A program made the position numbers and the translations under genes. The notes below the pieces were generated by a model that worked only from the letters and a program-made list of their open reading frames with translations, was not told the origin of the DNA and did not search any database. Of a stretch of DNA of 64,000 nucleotides, positions 19,032 through 29,709 are shown piece after piece. The DNA is from Ensifer adhaerens (GTDB taxonomy: Bacteria > Pseudomonadota > Alphaproteobacteria > Rhizobiales > Rhizobiaceae). The DNA lies in NCBI GenBank assembly GCA_900215285.1, contig OCMG01000004.1, positions 2,526,001 through 2,590,000 on the forward strand, given 5' to 3'. Within the stretch, counting starts at the first letter, position 1, and each line of letters begins with the position of its first letter.

Positions 19032-19676
19032 TCAGGCCGCGACGGCAATGCGCATGTCCGGCGGGGTTGCGAGCAGCGGACCGCTAATTCCGGCAATGGC
19101 TTTCATGTCCGACAGCAGCTTGTCGTTCACATCCCAGCCGACGGCCACGGCATGGACGCTGCCAATTTTCCGGGGTTCGCCAATGCGGTTACCCGGGCAA
19201 CCCATGCGCCGGAACATGCGCTCCAGGAAGACGTCCGTGACGGTGACGATGCCGCTGATGCCAGAGGCGAGCCCGAGTTCGCCGACAGCGCACATGAGCT
19301 CGGCTGCCGCGACCGTTACCTGGTTGGAGGCGCGGTCCTGCGAGATCTCGGGGTCGATGCAGAAACGGCTCGATTCCCAGATGTCGGGACGGCGGATGGC
19401 CGGACTGCTGCCGAGCAGCGACGGGAATGTATCGTCGAGCATGTTGGGGCCCAGCGTCGGCAGGAGCCGGAGGGCACCGCGCAGATGGCGCGTGCCGGGC
19501 GTGTAGGACAGGACATAAATGGGGTTGATGTCGTCATAGTGGTCGATCTCGATATCGTCGCGTACCCTCACGTCCCACCCGAGCAGGTCATGAAAGACAC
19601 GCTTGCGCAACCGGAACATGGGCGCGAGCGCCTGGGGTCTGAAATGGCGCTCAAGGCCTGAAAAGATCTCGATCAA
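19032..19676 (-). CDS. LuxI-family acyl-homoserine-lactone synthase
   Basis: Makes an N-acyl-homoserine lactone from S-adenosylmethionine and an acyl carrier protein. From the TTG at 19676 (GGAG 8 bases upstream) the invariant residues fall at the canonical LuxI numbers: Arg24, Phe28, Trp34, Asp45, Asp48. The second conserved block is WESSRFCID. The frame extends to an ATG at 19697 that has no good ribosome-binding site. It is the last gene of a luxR-luxI pair. The setting beside malic enzyme and plcP resembles the sin locus of Sinorhizobium meliloti, so SinI-like long-chain lactones are possible, but the chain length cannot be read from the sequence. Confidence 0.9.
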   Translation of the reverse strand: MIEIFSGLERHFRPQALAPMFRLRKRVFHDLLGWDVRVRDDIEIDHYDDINPIYVLSYTPGTRHLRGALRLLPTLGPNMLDDTFPSLLGSSPAIRRPDIWESSRFCIDPEISQDRASNQVTVAAAELMCAVGELGLASGISGIVTVTDVFLERMFRRMGCPGNRIGEPRKIGSVHAVAVGWDVNDKLLSDMKAIAGISGPLLATPPDMRIAVAA

Positions 19677-19736
19677 GGCGGTTCTCCAAATGGTCATTGA
19701 CCGGAGATTTCCACCATTAAAATCATGACTTGCGTA

Positions 19737-19752
19737 TTGTCTGTATAGACAA
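19737..19752 (-). promoter_or_regulatory. lux-box-like palindrome upstream of luxI
   Basis: TTGTCTGTATAGACAA is an inverted repeat with 6-base perfect arms (TTGTCT/AGACAA). It is centred about 68 bp upstream of the luxI start, the expected place for LuxR-type autoregulation. The surrounding bases are AT-rich, as in a promoter. Confidence 0.6.
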
Positions 19753-19789
19753 CTTTAAATATATTATATTTGGTTGTAGGAGCAGGCGA

Positions 19790-20548
19790 TTATCTGTCGT
19801 TTCGCGGGGAGAAGGTAGCTTCCGGAATGTCGATCATGCGGTTGGCGACGGCCTTGGCAACGGCCTGCTTGTTCGACACGGCGTGCAGTTTTTCGCGGCA
19901 ATTGGCCATGAAATGGCGGACCGTGCGTATCGAAATGCCGAGGATCTGCGCGATCTCCCAATAGGTCTTTCCCTTCGCGACCCATTGCAGGATCTCGGCT
20001 TCGCGTGGGGTCAGGTGCGGGCCTCTCCGGGCCGACCAAGTGCCGGATTCGGATGAAAGCCGCTTGGCGTGAAAAAGCCCCGCAAGGGCTGCGATGTCCC
20101 GGAACAGGATCTCCACCGGCATCGGCCAATCGTCCAACCTTATGGAAGTGCAGGCGAAAAACGCGACGCCCGGCCGCGAGGGGAGGAGCGGGAAGACCAG
20201 CATGGGGCGGTCGAGTCCGCAGGTCGCCAGCGTTTGCGCATATCGGCGATCGGTTGTCTTGATGGCGGCCGGATCGATCTCGCCAGGGCCGAAAAGGCTC
20301 TTCGTGGCGCTGAAAAGCGGAGCAAGGGGCGCCACGCCCTGTTGGCGGATGAGGCGAGCGAGCGGCGGGTTTGCGTCGTGAAGCAAGGTGACGGCGCGAA
20401 ACGCGTCGCCCTGCCACTCCGCGTCGGCATAGAGGATGTGCCCGAGTTGGTAGCGGGTCCTGAGCGCCATCAGAAAGGCTCGTGAATCCGCGGCGGTCGC
20501 TTTTGAGAGCGTGTCGACGAGCGCGCTATAGCCAGTCTGGCCCGGCAT
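19790..20548 (-). CDS. LuxR-family quorum-sensing regulator
   Basis: A 252-residue protein. An autoinducer-binding-like domain covers about residues 1-165. Its C-terminal LuxR helix-turn-helix is LTPREAEILQWVAKGKTYWEIAQILGISIRTVRHFMANCREKLHA at about 180-225. The autoinducer domain has W and D residues in plausible positions (DAEWQGDAFR, RLDDWPMPVEILFRDIA). It lies 113 bp upstream of luxI on the same strand and probably controls it through the palindrome at 19737. Its own ribosome-binding site lies inside a predicted hairpin (20552-20576). A SinR-type role is inferred from context. Confidence 0.87.
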   Translation of the reverse strand: MPGQTGYSALVDTLSKATAADSRAFLMALRTRYQLGHILYADAEWQGDAFRAVTLLHDANPPLARLIRQQGVAPLAPLFSATKSLFGPGEIDPAAIKTTDRRYAQTLATCGLDRPMLVFPLLPSRPGVAFFACTSIRLDDWPMPVEILFRDIAALAGLFHAKRLSSESGTWSARRGPHLTPREAEILQWVAKGKTYWEIAQILGISIRTVRHFMANCREKLHAVSNKQAVAKAVANRMIDIPEATFSPRNDR

Positions 20549-20551
20549 TGC

Positions 20552-20576
20552 TTATCCCTAAAAATCTACGGGATAA
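20552..20576 (-). promoter_or_regulatory. Inverted repeat over the luxR ribosome-binding site
   Basis: TTATCCC (20552-20558) and GGGATAA (20570-20576) flank 11 bases. In the mRNA the arm nearest the start contains the AGGGAT Shine-Dalgarno sequence, so the hairpin would mask it. Alternatively it is a protein operator. Confidence 0.5.
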
Positions 20577-20617
20577 ACAATGGCCGGGGGCTTGGCAACC
20601 ATGCGATGCAGCGGGCG

Positions 20618-22939
20618 TTAGTGCCCGCCTTCGGGATGAGACGCTTCAACGACGGCGAGCGTCGCCATGTTGACGACGCCGCGCGACGTTACCGAGGGCG
20701 TCAGGATGTGGGCCGGCATGGCGGCACCCAGGAGGATCGGCCCGACATGCAGGCTGTCCGTCATCGTCTTGACGATGCCGAGTGTGATGTTGGCGGAGTC
20801 GAGGTTCGGGAAGACGATGAGGTTGGCTTCGCCGGAAAGCGTCGTATCGGGCATGACGCGCTTGCGCAGGATTTCCGAGATCGCGGAATCGCCATGCATT
20901 TCACCGTCGGCCTCGAGATCGGGCGCCTGTTCGCGCACGAGTTGGGTCGCCAGTCGCATCTTGGCGGCGGACTCGGAATCGCGCGAGCCGAAGTTGGAAT
21001 GCGAGACGAGGGCGGCGCGCGGCTTGATGCCGAAACGGCGGATTTCGCGTGCGGCCATGATCGTCATTTCGGCGATCTCCTCGGCGCTCGGATTGTAGGT
21101 CACATAGGTGTCGGTGAAGAAGGTTGCGCCGCGTTGCGAGATGAGCAGGCTCAAGCCCGAGAAGTCGATGACGCCGGGCTTCTTGCCGATGATCTGCTTG
21201 ACGTCGCGCAGGTGGCGGTCATAGCGGCCTTCGAGGCCGCAGATCAGCGCATCCGCATCGCCGCGCTTGACGGCGAGTGCACCGATCACGGTCGAGTTGG
21301 TGCGTACGATGGTGCGGGCGGCTTCCGGCGTGACACCCTTGCGGCCGACATGGGCGAAATATTCGTCCACGTAGTCGCGATAGCGACGGTCTGATTCCGG
21401 GTTCACGACTTCGAAGTCGACATCGGGGCGGATCTTCAGGCCGAAACGCTCCAGGCGCGTCTGCAGGATCGACGGGCGGCCGATGAGGATCGGCTTTGCG
21501 ATGCCTTCTTCGAGCAGCACCTGGGCGGCGCGCAGCACGCGTTCGTCTTCACCCTCGGCGAAGATGACGCGCTTCTTGGCAGCGGTCTTGGCGGCGGTGA
21601 AGAGCGGCTTCATGATGAAGCCCGAGCGGAAGACGAAGCGGTTCAGCTCGTCCATATAGGCGTCGAAGTCCTGGATCGGACGCGTGGCGACGCCGGTTTC
21701 GGCGGCAGCCTTGGCAACGCAAGGGGCGATGCGCAGGATCAGGCGCTGGTCGAAAGGCGAAGGGATGAGATATTCTGGCCCGAAGACGGGCGTCTCGCCC
21801 GAATAGGCGCGGGCGGCCACATCCGAGGGCTCCTCGCGGGCAAGGGCCGCGATGGCGCGCACGGCGGCGAGCTTCATTTCCTCGTTGATCGTGCGGGCGC
21901 CGCAATCGAGCGCGCCGCGGAAGATATAGGGGAAACAGAGAACGTTGTTGACCTGGTTCGGGAAGTCCGACCGGCCGGTGCAAATCATCGCGTCAGGCCG
22001 CGCCTCGCGGGCCAGATTTGGCATGATTTCCGGGTTCGGATTGGCCAGAGCCATGATCAGCGGCTTTTCGGCCATCTGCGCCAGCAGTTCCGGCTTCAGG
22101 ACTCCGGCGGCAGAAAGGCCAAGGAAGATATCGGCGCCGCCGATGGATTCGGCCAGTGTCCGCTTGTCGCTCTCCTGTGCGTAGACCGACTTCCATTCGT
22201 CCATCAGCGCCTCACGGCCCTTGTAGACGAGACCTTCGATGTCGTGCACCCAGATGTTCTCGCGCCGTGCGCCGAGCGCGACGAGCAGGTTGAGGCAGGC
22301 AAGCGCTGCCGCGCCTGCGCCGGAGGCGACGATCTTGACGGTCGAAATGTCCTTGCCGGCCAGTTCCAGGCCGTTCAGGACGGCGGCGGCGACGATGATG
22401 GCGGTGCCGTGCTGGTCGTCATGGAAGACCGGGATGTCCATGATCTCGCGCAGCTGACGCTCGACCTCGAAACATTCGGGCGCCTTGATATCCTCGAGAT
22501 TGATGCCGCCGAAGGTGGGTTCGAGCGCCGAGACGACCTTGACCATGTCTTCCACGGCAGGCGCGTTGATCTCGATGTCGAAGACGTCGATGCCGGCGAA
22601 TTTCTTGAAGAGGACGGCCTTGCCTTCCATCACCGGCTTGGAGGCCAGCGCGCCGATATTGCCGAGACCGAGAACGGCGGTGCCGTTCGAGACGACGGCC
22701 ACAAGGTTCGAACGGGCTGTGTAGAAGGCTGCCGTGGCCGGATCGTCCTTGATGGCGAGGCAGGGGGCAGCGACACCCGGCGAATAGGCGAGCGCCAGGT
22801 CGCGCTGGTTGCCGAGCGGCTTGGTGGCGGTGATTTCCATCTTACCGGGGCGGGGATAGCGATGATAAAACAGTGCCTGTGCGTCGAGGTCTGCCGATTG
22901 CGGCGCGCCCTGCGCCTTGTTGTCATCAAGCGAATCCAT
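20618..22939 (-). CDS. dme: Malic enzyme with C-terminal phosphotransacetylase-like domain
   Basis: Oxidatively decarboxylates malate to pyruvate, supplying acetyl-CoA during growth on C4-dicarboxylates; NAD-dependent DME is needed for nitrogen fixation in S. meliloti. Residues about 25-420 carry the malic enzyme: [11 protein letters not shown], the catalytic region [20 protein letters not shown], and the nucleotide fold [22 protein letters not shown]. Residues about 440-773 are a Pta-like domain that normally has no transferase activity. The ATG at 22939 (GGAGA 7 bases upstream) is preferred over upstream starts. NAD versus NADP preference cannot be settled here; dme is suggested by its position next to luxRI and plcP. 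Confidence 0.9.
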   Translation of the reverse strand: MDSLDDNKAQGAPQSADLDAQALFYHRYPRPGKMEITATKPLGNQRDLALAYSPGVAAPCLAIKDDPATAAFYTARSNLVAVVSNGTAVLGLGNIGALASKPVMEGKAVLFKKFAGIDVFDIEINAPAVEDMVKVVSALEPTFGGINLEDIKAPECFEVERQLREIMDIPVFHDDQHGTAIIVAAAVLNGLELAGKDISTVKIVASGAGAAALACLNLLVALGARRENIWVHDIEGLVYKGREALMDEWKSVYAQESDKRTLAESIGGADIFLGLSAAGVLKPELLAQMAEKPLIMALANPNPEIMPNLAREARPDAMICTGRSDFPNQVNNVLCFPYIFRGALDCGARTINEEMKLAAVRAIAALAREEPSDVAARAYSGETPVFGPEYLIPSPFDQRLILRIAPCVAKAAAETGVATRPIQDFDAYMDELNRFVFRSGFIMKPLFTAAKTAAKKRVIFAEGEDERVLRAAQVLLEEGIAKPILIGRPSILQTRLERFGLKIRPDVDFEVVNPESDRRYRDYVDEYFAHVGRKGVTPEAARTIVRTNSTVIGALAVKRGDADALICGLEGRYDRHLRDVKQIIGKKPGVIDFSGLSLLISQRGATFFTDTYVTYNPSAEEIAEMTIMAAREIRRFGIKPRAALVSHSNFGSRDSESAAKMRLATQLVREQAPDLEADGEMHGDSAISEILRKRVMPDTTLSGEANLIVFPNLDSANITLGIVKTMTDSLHVGPILLGAAMPAHILTPSVTSRGVVNMATLAVVEASHPEGGH

Positions 22940-23132
22940 GCTTGCCATCTCCGGTGGTCTTCTTGGTTTCAGAATCTTCCATACACCAATTGTCGGCCGG
23001 CGGGAGTATCTGTGTGCCCCCGACCGTGATTTTCTGGCATGCATCCGGTGCATGTCGAAAAATGCTGTCTACCGCTCTGGCGTTAACTAAATCGCAATAC
23101 GCGGTCCTGCTGCAGGGCTTGCGGAAGCCTTT

Positions 23133-23150
23133 CTGTCATCATCCTGAAAC
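23133..23150 (+). promoter_or_regulatory. PHO-box-like site upstream of the phospholipase gene
   Basis: CTGTCAT-CATC-CTGAAAC fits two 7-base CTGTCAT-type repeats spaced by 4 bases, the pattern bound by PhoB. The first repeat is perfect and the second weaker. It ends 66 bp before the start codon. Confidence 0.5.
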
Positions 23151-23215
23151 ACGAGTCTGGTTTTCAGGATTGTGACAATCGCAATGACGAAGCGCAGCGA
23201 TGAAAGGCTGGGACG

Positions 23216-24043
23216 ATGAGCGCCGAACCCGAGGCAAGGACATTCCGCACCATCTTCATTTCAGACGTCCATCTGGGCTCGAAGGCGGCCAAGGCCGACT
23301 TTCTGATCGATTTCATGCGCTATCACGAGGCCGAGACCTATATTCTGGTCGGTGACATCATCGACGGCTGGCGGCTGAAGCGTAGCTGGCACTGGCCGCA
23401 GAGCTGCAACGACGTTGTCCAGAAGCTCTTGCGCAGGGCCCGCAAGGGCGCGCGCATCATCTATGTGCCGGGCAATCACGACGAATTCCTGCGCGACTTC
23501 CCCGGCATGCATTTCGGCGGCATCGAGGTGGCGCTGAACTGGATTCACGAAGCGGCTGACGGCAAGAAGTATCTCGTCATCCATGGCGACGAGTTCGACA
23601 TCGTCGTGCGCAATTACCGCCTGCTCGCCTATCTCGGCGACTGGGCCTATGATGCGGCGATTCTGGTCAATCGCGGGCTTGCTGCGGTGCGCCGTCGCCT
23701 CGGCCTGCCTTACTGGTCGTTCTCTGCCTGGGCGAAGCTGCAGGTCAAGCACGCCGTCAATTTCATCGGCGAATTCCAGCATTTCGTGGCAGAAGAAGCC
23801 CGCCGCCACAAGGTCGACGGCGTGGTGTGCGGCCATATTCACCATGCGGTGATGGAGGATATCGAGGGTATCCAGTACATCAACACGGGTGACTGGGTTG
23901 AAAGCTGCACGGCCGTCGTCGAGCATTTCGATGGCCGCATGGAGCTGATCCACTGGACCCCTGCATCGCAGATCGTCCCGAAGCCGAAGATCCTGCAGCT
24001 TGCCGCGCGCGGCGAAAAGGAGCGGGCCGCCGAGGCCGCCTGA
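23216..24043 (+). CDS. plcP: PlcP-like phospholipase C (LpxH-family metallophosphoesterase)
   Basis: A 275-residue calcineurin-like phosphoesterase with all metal-binding motifs: ISDVHLGS (about 15-22), VGDIIDGW (about 44-51), PGNHDEF (about 83-89), VIHGDEFD (about 121-128) and CGHIHHAV (about 206-213). The family also contains LpxH, but in S. meliloti the homologue next to dme is PlcP, which removes the head group of phosphatidylcholine so that phosphate-free lipids can be made during phosphate limitation. The PHO-box-like site supports that role. An LpxH-type function remains possible. It is divergent from the malic enzyme. Confidence 0.78.
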   Translation: MSAEPEARTFRTIFISDVHLGSKAAKADFLIDFMRYHEAETYILVGDIIDGWRLKRSWHWPQSCNDVVQKLLRRARKGARIIYVPGNHDEFLRDFPGMHFGGIEVALNWIHEAADGKKYLVIHGDEFDIVVRNYRLLAYLGDWAYDAAILVNRGLAAVRRRLGLPYWSFSAWAKLQVKHAVNFIGEFQHFVAEEARRHKVDGVVCGHIHHAVMEDIEGIQYINTGDWVESCTAVVEHFDGRMELIHWTPASQIVPKPKILQLAARGEKERAAEAA

Positions 24044-24053
24044 AGGGTTCGGA

Positions 24054-24506
24054 TCAGGCGAACATCTGCCGGTACTGGATGAAGCCGGACTTCGAGGCGA
24101 TGCGGTCATAGAGCTTCATGGCATCCGTATTCGTCTCATGTGTCAGCCAGTGCACCCGGGACGCACCCTTGGCCTTGGCATCCTCGTAGACGAACTCGAT
24201 CAGCTTGCGGCCAATGCCGCCGCCGCGAAGGCCTTCCTCGACATAGAGGTCCTGCAGATAGACATAATCGCCCACCGTCCAGCAGGAGCGGTGGAAGATA
24301 TAATGCACCATGCCGACGCAGCGGTCGCCCTGAAAGGCGAGGGCGGCAAACATGGGCTCGTCGGGATCGAGGAAGCGACGCCAGGTGACGGCGCTGGTTT
24401 CTTCGGGAATGTCCGTCTTGTAGAAGCGCTGATAGCCTCTCCAGAGCGGCATCCAGATGTCATGGTCATCCCGTGTAACGGGCCGGATGATAACTTCGGT
24501 CGACAA
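24054..24506 (-). CDS. GNAT-family N-acetyltransferase
   Basis: About 150 residues with the GNAT acetyl-CoA site VYLQDLYVEEGLRGGGIGRKLIE (motif A, R/Q-x-x-G-x-G/A as RGGGIG). A C-terminal LYDRIASKSGF is the usual motif B. The substrate is unknown. The frame opens at an ATG at 24521 lacking a Shine-Dalgarno sequence, while TTG at 24506 has GGAGAA six bases upstream. It is convergent with the plcP-like gene, with only 10 bases between stops. Confidence 0.82.
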   Translation of the reverse strand: MSTEVIIRPVTRDDHDIWMPLWRGYQRFYKTDIPEETSAVTWRRFLDPDEPMFAALAFQGDRCVGMVHYIFHRSCWTVGDYVYLQDLYVEEGLRGGGIGRKLIEFVYEDAKAKGASRVHWLTHETNTDAMKLYDRIASKSGFIQYRQMFA

Positions 24507-24603
24507 GGCGCGTTCTCCCATGATTGACGAGGAAGGTTATTGCTGCCGCCTTTTGCCGTCCAATTCAACTTCCTGCTTGGTCCATGAGCGACGTTGATTT
24601 TGA

Positions 24604-25335
24604 CTAGGACCGCTTGTTGATGGTGCAATCATGGTCCTGGATATCTTCGCCACCGGCCATGCCCTTGATGGTCGGGAAGGCGACATCCGTCAGCACCACA
24701 AAGCCCGGCCCTTCCTTGAAATACACGCCCACGACATCGAGGTTGTGCTGAGCCATTTCCATTGCCGGATCTTTCAGCGTCTTTGCCAGGTCGATGAAGG
24801 GATTGTAGCTCCGAAGCTTTCTTCCCATCACCCGCTTCGCCATGAAATGATGACCCGCGATCTCGACCGGAAGCGGTGCCCATTGCGGCTTGACCTGGTC
24901 GACCACCTTCGCCAGCGCGTTGTGGGCTTCGATGCTCAGGCAGTCGATATGAATATGCAGCTGGTTCTGGGTGCGCGCGCTTTTGGCATTGACTGCAAGG
25001 CTCAGTTCATCGCGGGTCATTCGGCGCGGCAACCTGCTGTCGACGGCCTGCTTTTCTTTCCAGGCGCCGGCGAAGAAATTCGGTGTCGCCGGATCGAGCA
25101 GCCTCCCGTCCTCTATGCCGGTGATCCTCTGCGTGGGAATCAGCAGATGCTGCGCCACGCCGCGCTGATCCTTCAGGATTGCGTAATGCTCTGCCTTGTT
25201 GACGCTGACGCAAGGGGCCGTGTTCACCACGCATTTGCCGTGGACGATGTTCCAAAGGGCATTGGGGTCTGCGTGGGCAATGGGCGCGGAGGCGAGAAGG
25301 GCAAGGCCGAGAAAGGCGGACAGGCGAAGGCGCAT
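24604..25335 (-). CDS. cdh: CDP-diacylglycerol pyrophosphatase
   Basis: Hydrolyses CDP-diacylglycerol to phosphatidate and CMP. The 243-residue protein has a signal or anchor sequence (about residues 1-22, ending IAHA) and the HIT-like catalytic block SARTQNQLHIHIDCL near 118-132, with the His-x-His of the Cdh family. The N-terminal block DPNALWNIVHGKCV is also typical. The ATG at 25335 is chosen because it starts the signal peptide directly. Its presence close to a PlcP-like gene suggests membrane-lipid turnover, though the two are not co-transcribed. Confidence 0.88.
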   Translation of the reverse strand: MRLRLSAFLGLALLASAPIAHADPNALWNIVHGKCVVNTAPCVSVNKAEHYAILKDQRGVAQHLLIPTQRITGIEDGRLLDPATPNFFAGAWKEKQAVDSRLPRRMTRDELSLAVNAKSARTQNQLHIHIDCLSIEAHNALAKVVDQVKPQWAPLPVEIAGHHFMAKRVMGRKLRSYNPFIDLAKTLKDPAMEMAQHNLDVVGVYFKEGPGFVVLTDVAFPTIKGMAGGEDIQDHDCTINKRS

Positions 25336-25525
25336 AGTGGATGATCCTCGAGAGACGAAAACGAAGCAGTTGCACCATAGCCATTGGCGCGTGTCCGTTT
25401 GTGGCGGCACCTGGGCCGCTCGATCACATTTTCGCGATGGCCGCAGCAGGATTGAAACGGACGGACTTCACAAGATCAGGATTTGAAATCTCCGAGGCTT
25501 GATGGAACCCGAAAAGCCGCTTGCA

Positions 25526-25934
25526 TCAGAGATGCCTGATTGCATGCAGCGTGAACTTCGAGACCTTCTCCGGCAAAGCGTCGATGTCGAACCAGCCGAA
25601 TTCGGGGAGCTTTTCGGGCTCCATGACGCGCGGTTCGCCGGTGAAGTCGTCCGTCACGTAGATCAACGACACCCAGTGGTGACCGTCGTCGGGAAAGCGG
25701 TTTTCGGAAATGCAGAGGAAGCGGATATCGCCGATCGTCAGGCCCGATTCCTCCTCGGCCTCGCGGCGGACGGCGTCAATGCAGGCTTCCATATGGTCGA
25801 CCTTGCCACCGACGATGTTCCAGTGGCCGGCCTCGGGAAAACGGGTGCGGCGGTACAGCAGAATCGAACGGCCCCGTCTGATGACGAGGCCGACACCCAG
25901 TCCCGGAAAGTCCGTTCCCGGAAGACCCACGGAA

Positions 25935-25954
<20 letters not shown>
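25526..25954 (-). CDS. Nudix hydrolase
   Basis: A 142-residue protein with a perfect Nudix box at residues 50-72 (G50, E56, R64, E65, E68, E69, G71 of Gx5Ex7REUxEExGU). Family members hydrolyse nucleoside diphosphates linked to another group; the substrate here is unknown. Its first 20 bases overlap the end of the DEAD-box helicase gene, so it is probably translated from the helicase transcript. Confidence 0.88.
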
Positions 25955-27482
<1,528 letters not shown>

Positions 27483-27596
27483 AGGAACGACCGGTTAATC
27501 GGCAGCGTGTGCATGCGATGTTGCGTCAGCGGATTAGTCCTCTTGCCCCGCAAAGTCAAGTTTTCCGGGACTTTTGAGGTCGATCTCGATGAAATT

Positions 27597-28226
27597 TCAT
27601 CTGTTTGACAAGATTGCCACACCCGTTGCGGCCATGATGGTGCCGGCAGCCCGGTTCATGCGGCGCATGATGGCGGTGCTGGAGGCCACCGCCCGTGCTT
27701 TCAGCGCCAGTCCTGCATAGAAGCCGATGACCAGAACCTCGACGATGAGAATGACCGCGACCAGTTCGGTATAGCCTCTGAAGGTGATTCCAGTGGCTGC
27801 GACGTTCGGCAGGATGGCGAGATAGAAAAGCGGCATTTTGGGGTTGCCGATATTCAGGGCGACGCCGGTAGCATAGGTCTTCAGAAGCGAGCCGCGCGAG
27901 ATCTGGGCTGGTTCCACTGCGGGCGTGCCAGGGGGCGTTGAGGGTGCTGTGAGCCAGAGCGAGATGCCCATCCATATCAGATAAGTCGCGCCTGCCATGC
28001 GGAGATACACCATATAGGGCGCCAGCGCCTCCGCCGCGTGGCTCAGGCCGGCAAGGCCGAGCGTCAGGAAGGCGAGAATCCCCGTGACCGTGCCCAGCCC
28101 ATAGACGACGCCGGCCCTGAGGCCGCCAGAGAGGGTGCGGGTGAAGATGGTGAAATTGTCGGGGCCGGGGCTTGCTGCGAAGACAAAAAACGCGAGCGCG
28201 AAGGCAAAGAGCGTGGAAAGCGCCAT
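27597..28226 (-). CDS. LysE/RhtB-family amino-acid exporter
   Basis: A 209-residue membrane protein with about six hydrophobic helices and the family start LFAFALAFFVFAASPGPDNFTIFTRTLSGG (a PGP motif near residue 16-19). Members export amino acids such as threonine, homoserine or lysine, with the substrate set by subfamily. The frame continues upstream to 28286, but ATG at 28226 begins the first helix directly. It is followed by the DEAD-box gene on the same strand with a gap of over 100 bases. Confidence 0.88.
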   Translation of the reverse strand: MALSTLFAFALAFFVFAASPGPDNFTIFTRTLSGGLRAGVVYGLGTVTGILAFLTLGLAGLSHAAEALAPYMVYLRMAGATYLIWMGISLWLTAPSTPPGTPAVEPAQISRGSLLKTYATGVALNIGNPKMPLFYLAILPNVAATGITFRGYTELVAVILIVEVLVIGFYAGLALKARAVASSTAIMRRMNRAAGTIMAATGVAILSNR

Positions 28227-28305
28227 GTCAGAAAACTCCGGTTGCGACCGGATGTGCAGACTGCGCGCAAAAATGCCGCCTGTCAAAGGCGGCGCAGATC
28301 ACGTT

Positions 28306-29592
28306 TCAAAGCAGGGAGGTGATTTTCAGGCCGGCATTGAGGAAGCCCGAGGGGTCGATGGCGACGCCGTTGCGGCGGACTTCGTAATGCAGGTGCGGAC
28401 CGGTGGAGCGGCCGGTATTGCCGACGCGGCCGATCGTTTCGCCCGTATCGACATGCTGGCCGACGTGAACCAGGATTTCGGAGAGATGTCCGTAGCGGGT
28501 GGTTACGCCGTTGCCGTGATCGATTTCGACCAGGTTGCCGTAGCCGGAGGCCGGGCCGGCGGTGATGACAGTGCCGGCACCGGTGGCGCGGGCGGGGTCG
28601 CCGATATTGCCGCGAAAGTCGATGCCGGGATGCAGCGCGAGCGTACCGAGGAAGGGGTCCTTGCGGTAGCCGAAGCCGCTCGTTTCCATCGCGCCGGGGA
28701 TCGGATTGCCGAACGGATAGCGCATGGCCTGGCTGCGGATGTCCTCAAGGCGCTGCAGCGCGAGATCGAGCTGCGTCAGCTTGAGATCGAACTTGTCGCC
28801 GGTCGGATTGTTGACCGGGATGTAGGGGCCGCCGGTATCTGCCGTGCTGTCGGTCTCTTTCGGCTGAATGCCGGTTCGGCGGAGAATCGTCGCAATCGCG
28901 TCCGCCTTTTCGGATGCGCCGAGGCGAAGGTTCTCGATCTTGGCGATCTGCTGCTGCTCGATCGATTTCAGGGACAGCGAAACGTTGCTGAAAATGCGGT
29001 CGGCGCGATTGGCCGGCGATTCGGCTGACGTCGGTGCAAAGCCGAGGGCGCGGGTGGTGATCGGGTCAATCGCGGCCGTCTTTGTATCGGTGCCGAGGAT
29101 CGCGTCAAATGGCGATTCGGCGCTGGCGCGCCTGTCGTCGGCTGCGGGCCTGGAGGCCGGAACCGGGATTTCAGGCTGCACGGCGCCGGCACTTTCGGCG
29201 CGCTCTATCAGTTCGTTGATCTTGCCATGGCGATCGGTGAGGGCCGACTGGCGCTCCATCAGCTTCTCGACCTTCTTCTCCACCACCTGCTGGTCGAGAA
29301 GCTGGCGCGAGGTGACCCGATCGACCTGGGCGCGCAAAGCCGAGATGCGGTCCTCATATTCATGCTGGATGCGGGCCTGGCGGGCAATGGACGCGCCCAG
29401 CAGGTCGTCGCGCAGGACCAGATAGGTCGTTGCGCCGAAATATCCCATCGTCAAGGTCGCGACCACCGCGACGCCGAGCGCTGTCATCCACGGCTTCACC
29501 GTCAGGTGCCGAACCTTGTCGCCCGATGCCAGGATCAGCACAGGCGCTTTGCGACGTTTGGCAAAGACGCTTTTTCCTGCTTCACTGCCCAC
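28306..29592 (-). CDS. M23-family peptidoglycan endopeptidase
   Basis: A zinc metallopeptidase that cuts peptide crosslinks in the cell wall. A transmembrane helix lies near residues 37-60 (WMTALGVAVVATLTMGYFGATTYLVL). A coiled coil follows at about 70-130, then a linker, then an M23 domain in the last ~125 residues with GIDFRGNIG and HLHYEVRRNG carrying the zinc ligands. This resembles septal or elongation-associated M23 proteins of alphaproteobacteria. GTG at 29592 with GGGGGT upstream is preferred over the frame start at 29619. Confidence 0.88.
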   Translation of the reverse strand: MGSEAGKSVFAKRRKAPVLILASGDKVRHLTVKPWMTALGVAVVATLTMGYFGATTYLVLRDDLLGASIARQARIQHEYEDRISALRAQVDRVTSRQLLDQQVVEKKVEKLMERQSALTDRHGKINELIERAESAGAVQPEIPVPASRPAADDRRASAESPFDAILGTDTKTAAIDPITTRALGFAPTSAESPANRADRIFSNVSLSLKSIEQQQIAKIENLRLGASEKADAIATILRRTGIQPKETDSTADTGGPYIPVNNPTGDKFDLKLTQLDLALQRLEDIRSQAMRYPFGNPIPGAMETSGFGYRKDPFLGTLALHPGIDFRGNIGDPARATGAGTVITAGPASGYGNLVEIDHGNGVTTRYGHLSEILVHVGQHVDTGETIGRVGNTGRSTGPHLHYEVRRNGVAIDPSGFLNAGLKITSLL

Positions 29593-29709
29593 GAGGCTAC
29601 CCCCAAACCAAAAAACCACACGTTTTCATGGGGGAATTACACACTGTTAAGGTTAACAAATCGTTCCGGTCCGTTAACGGCTGCCTTGCTGGCCCGTCGT
29701 GAAGGCTTG

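Noticed and set aside
20005..20485. Overlapping plus-strand frames opposite luxR
   Set aside because: They overlap a clear LuxR helix-turn-helix gene and show no domains.
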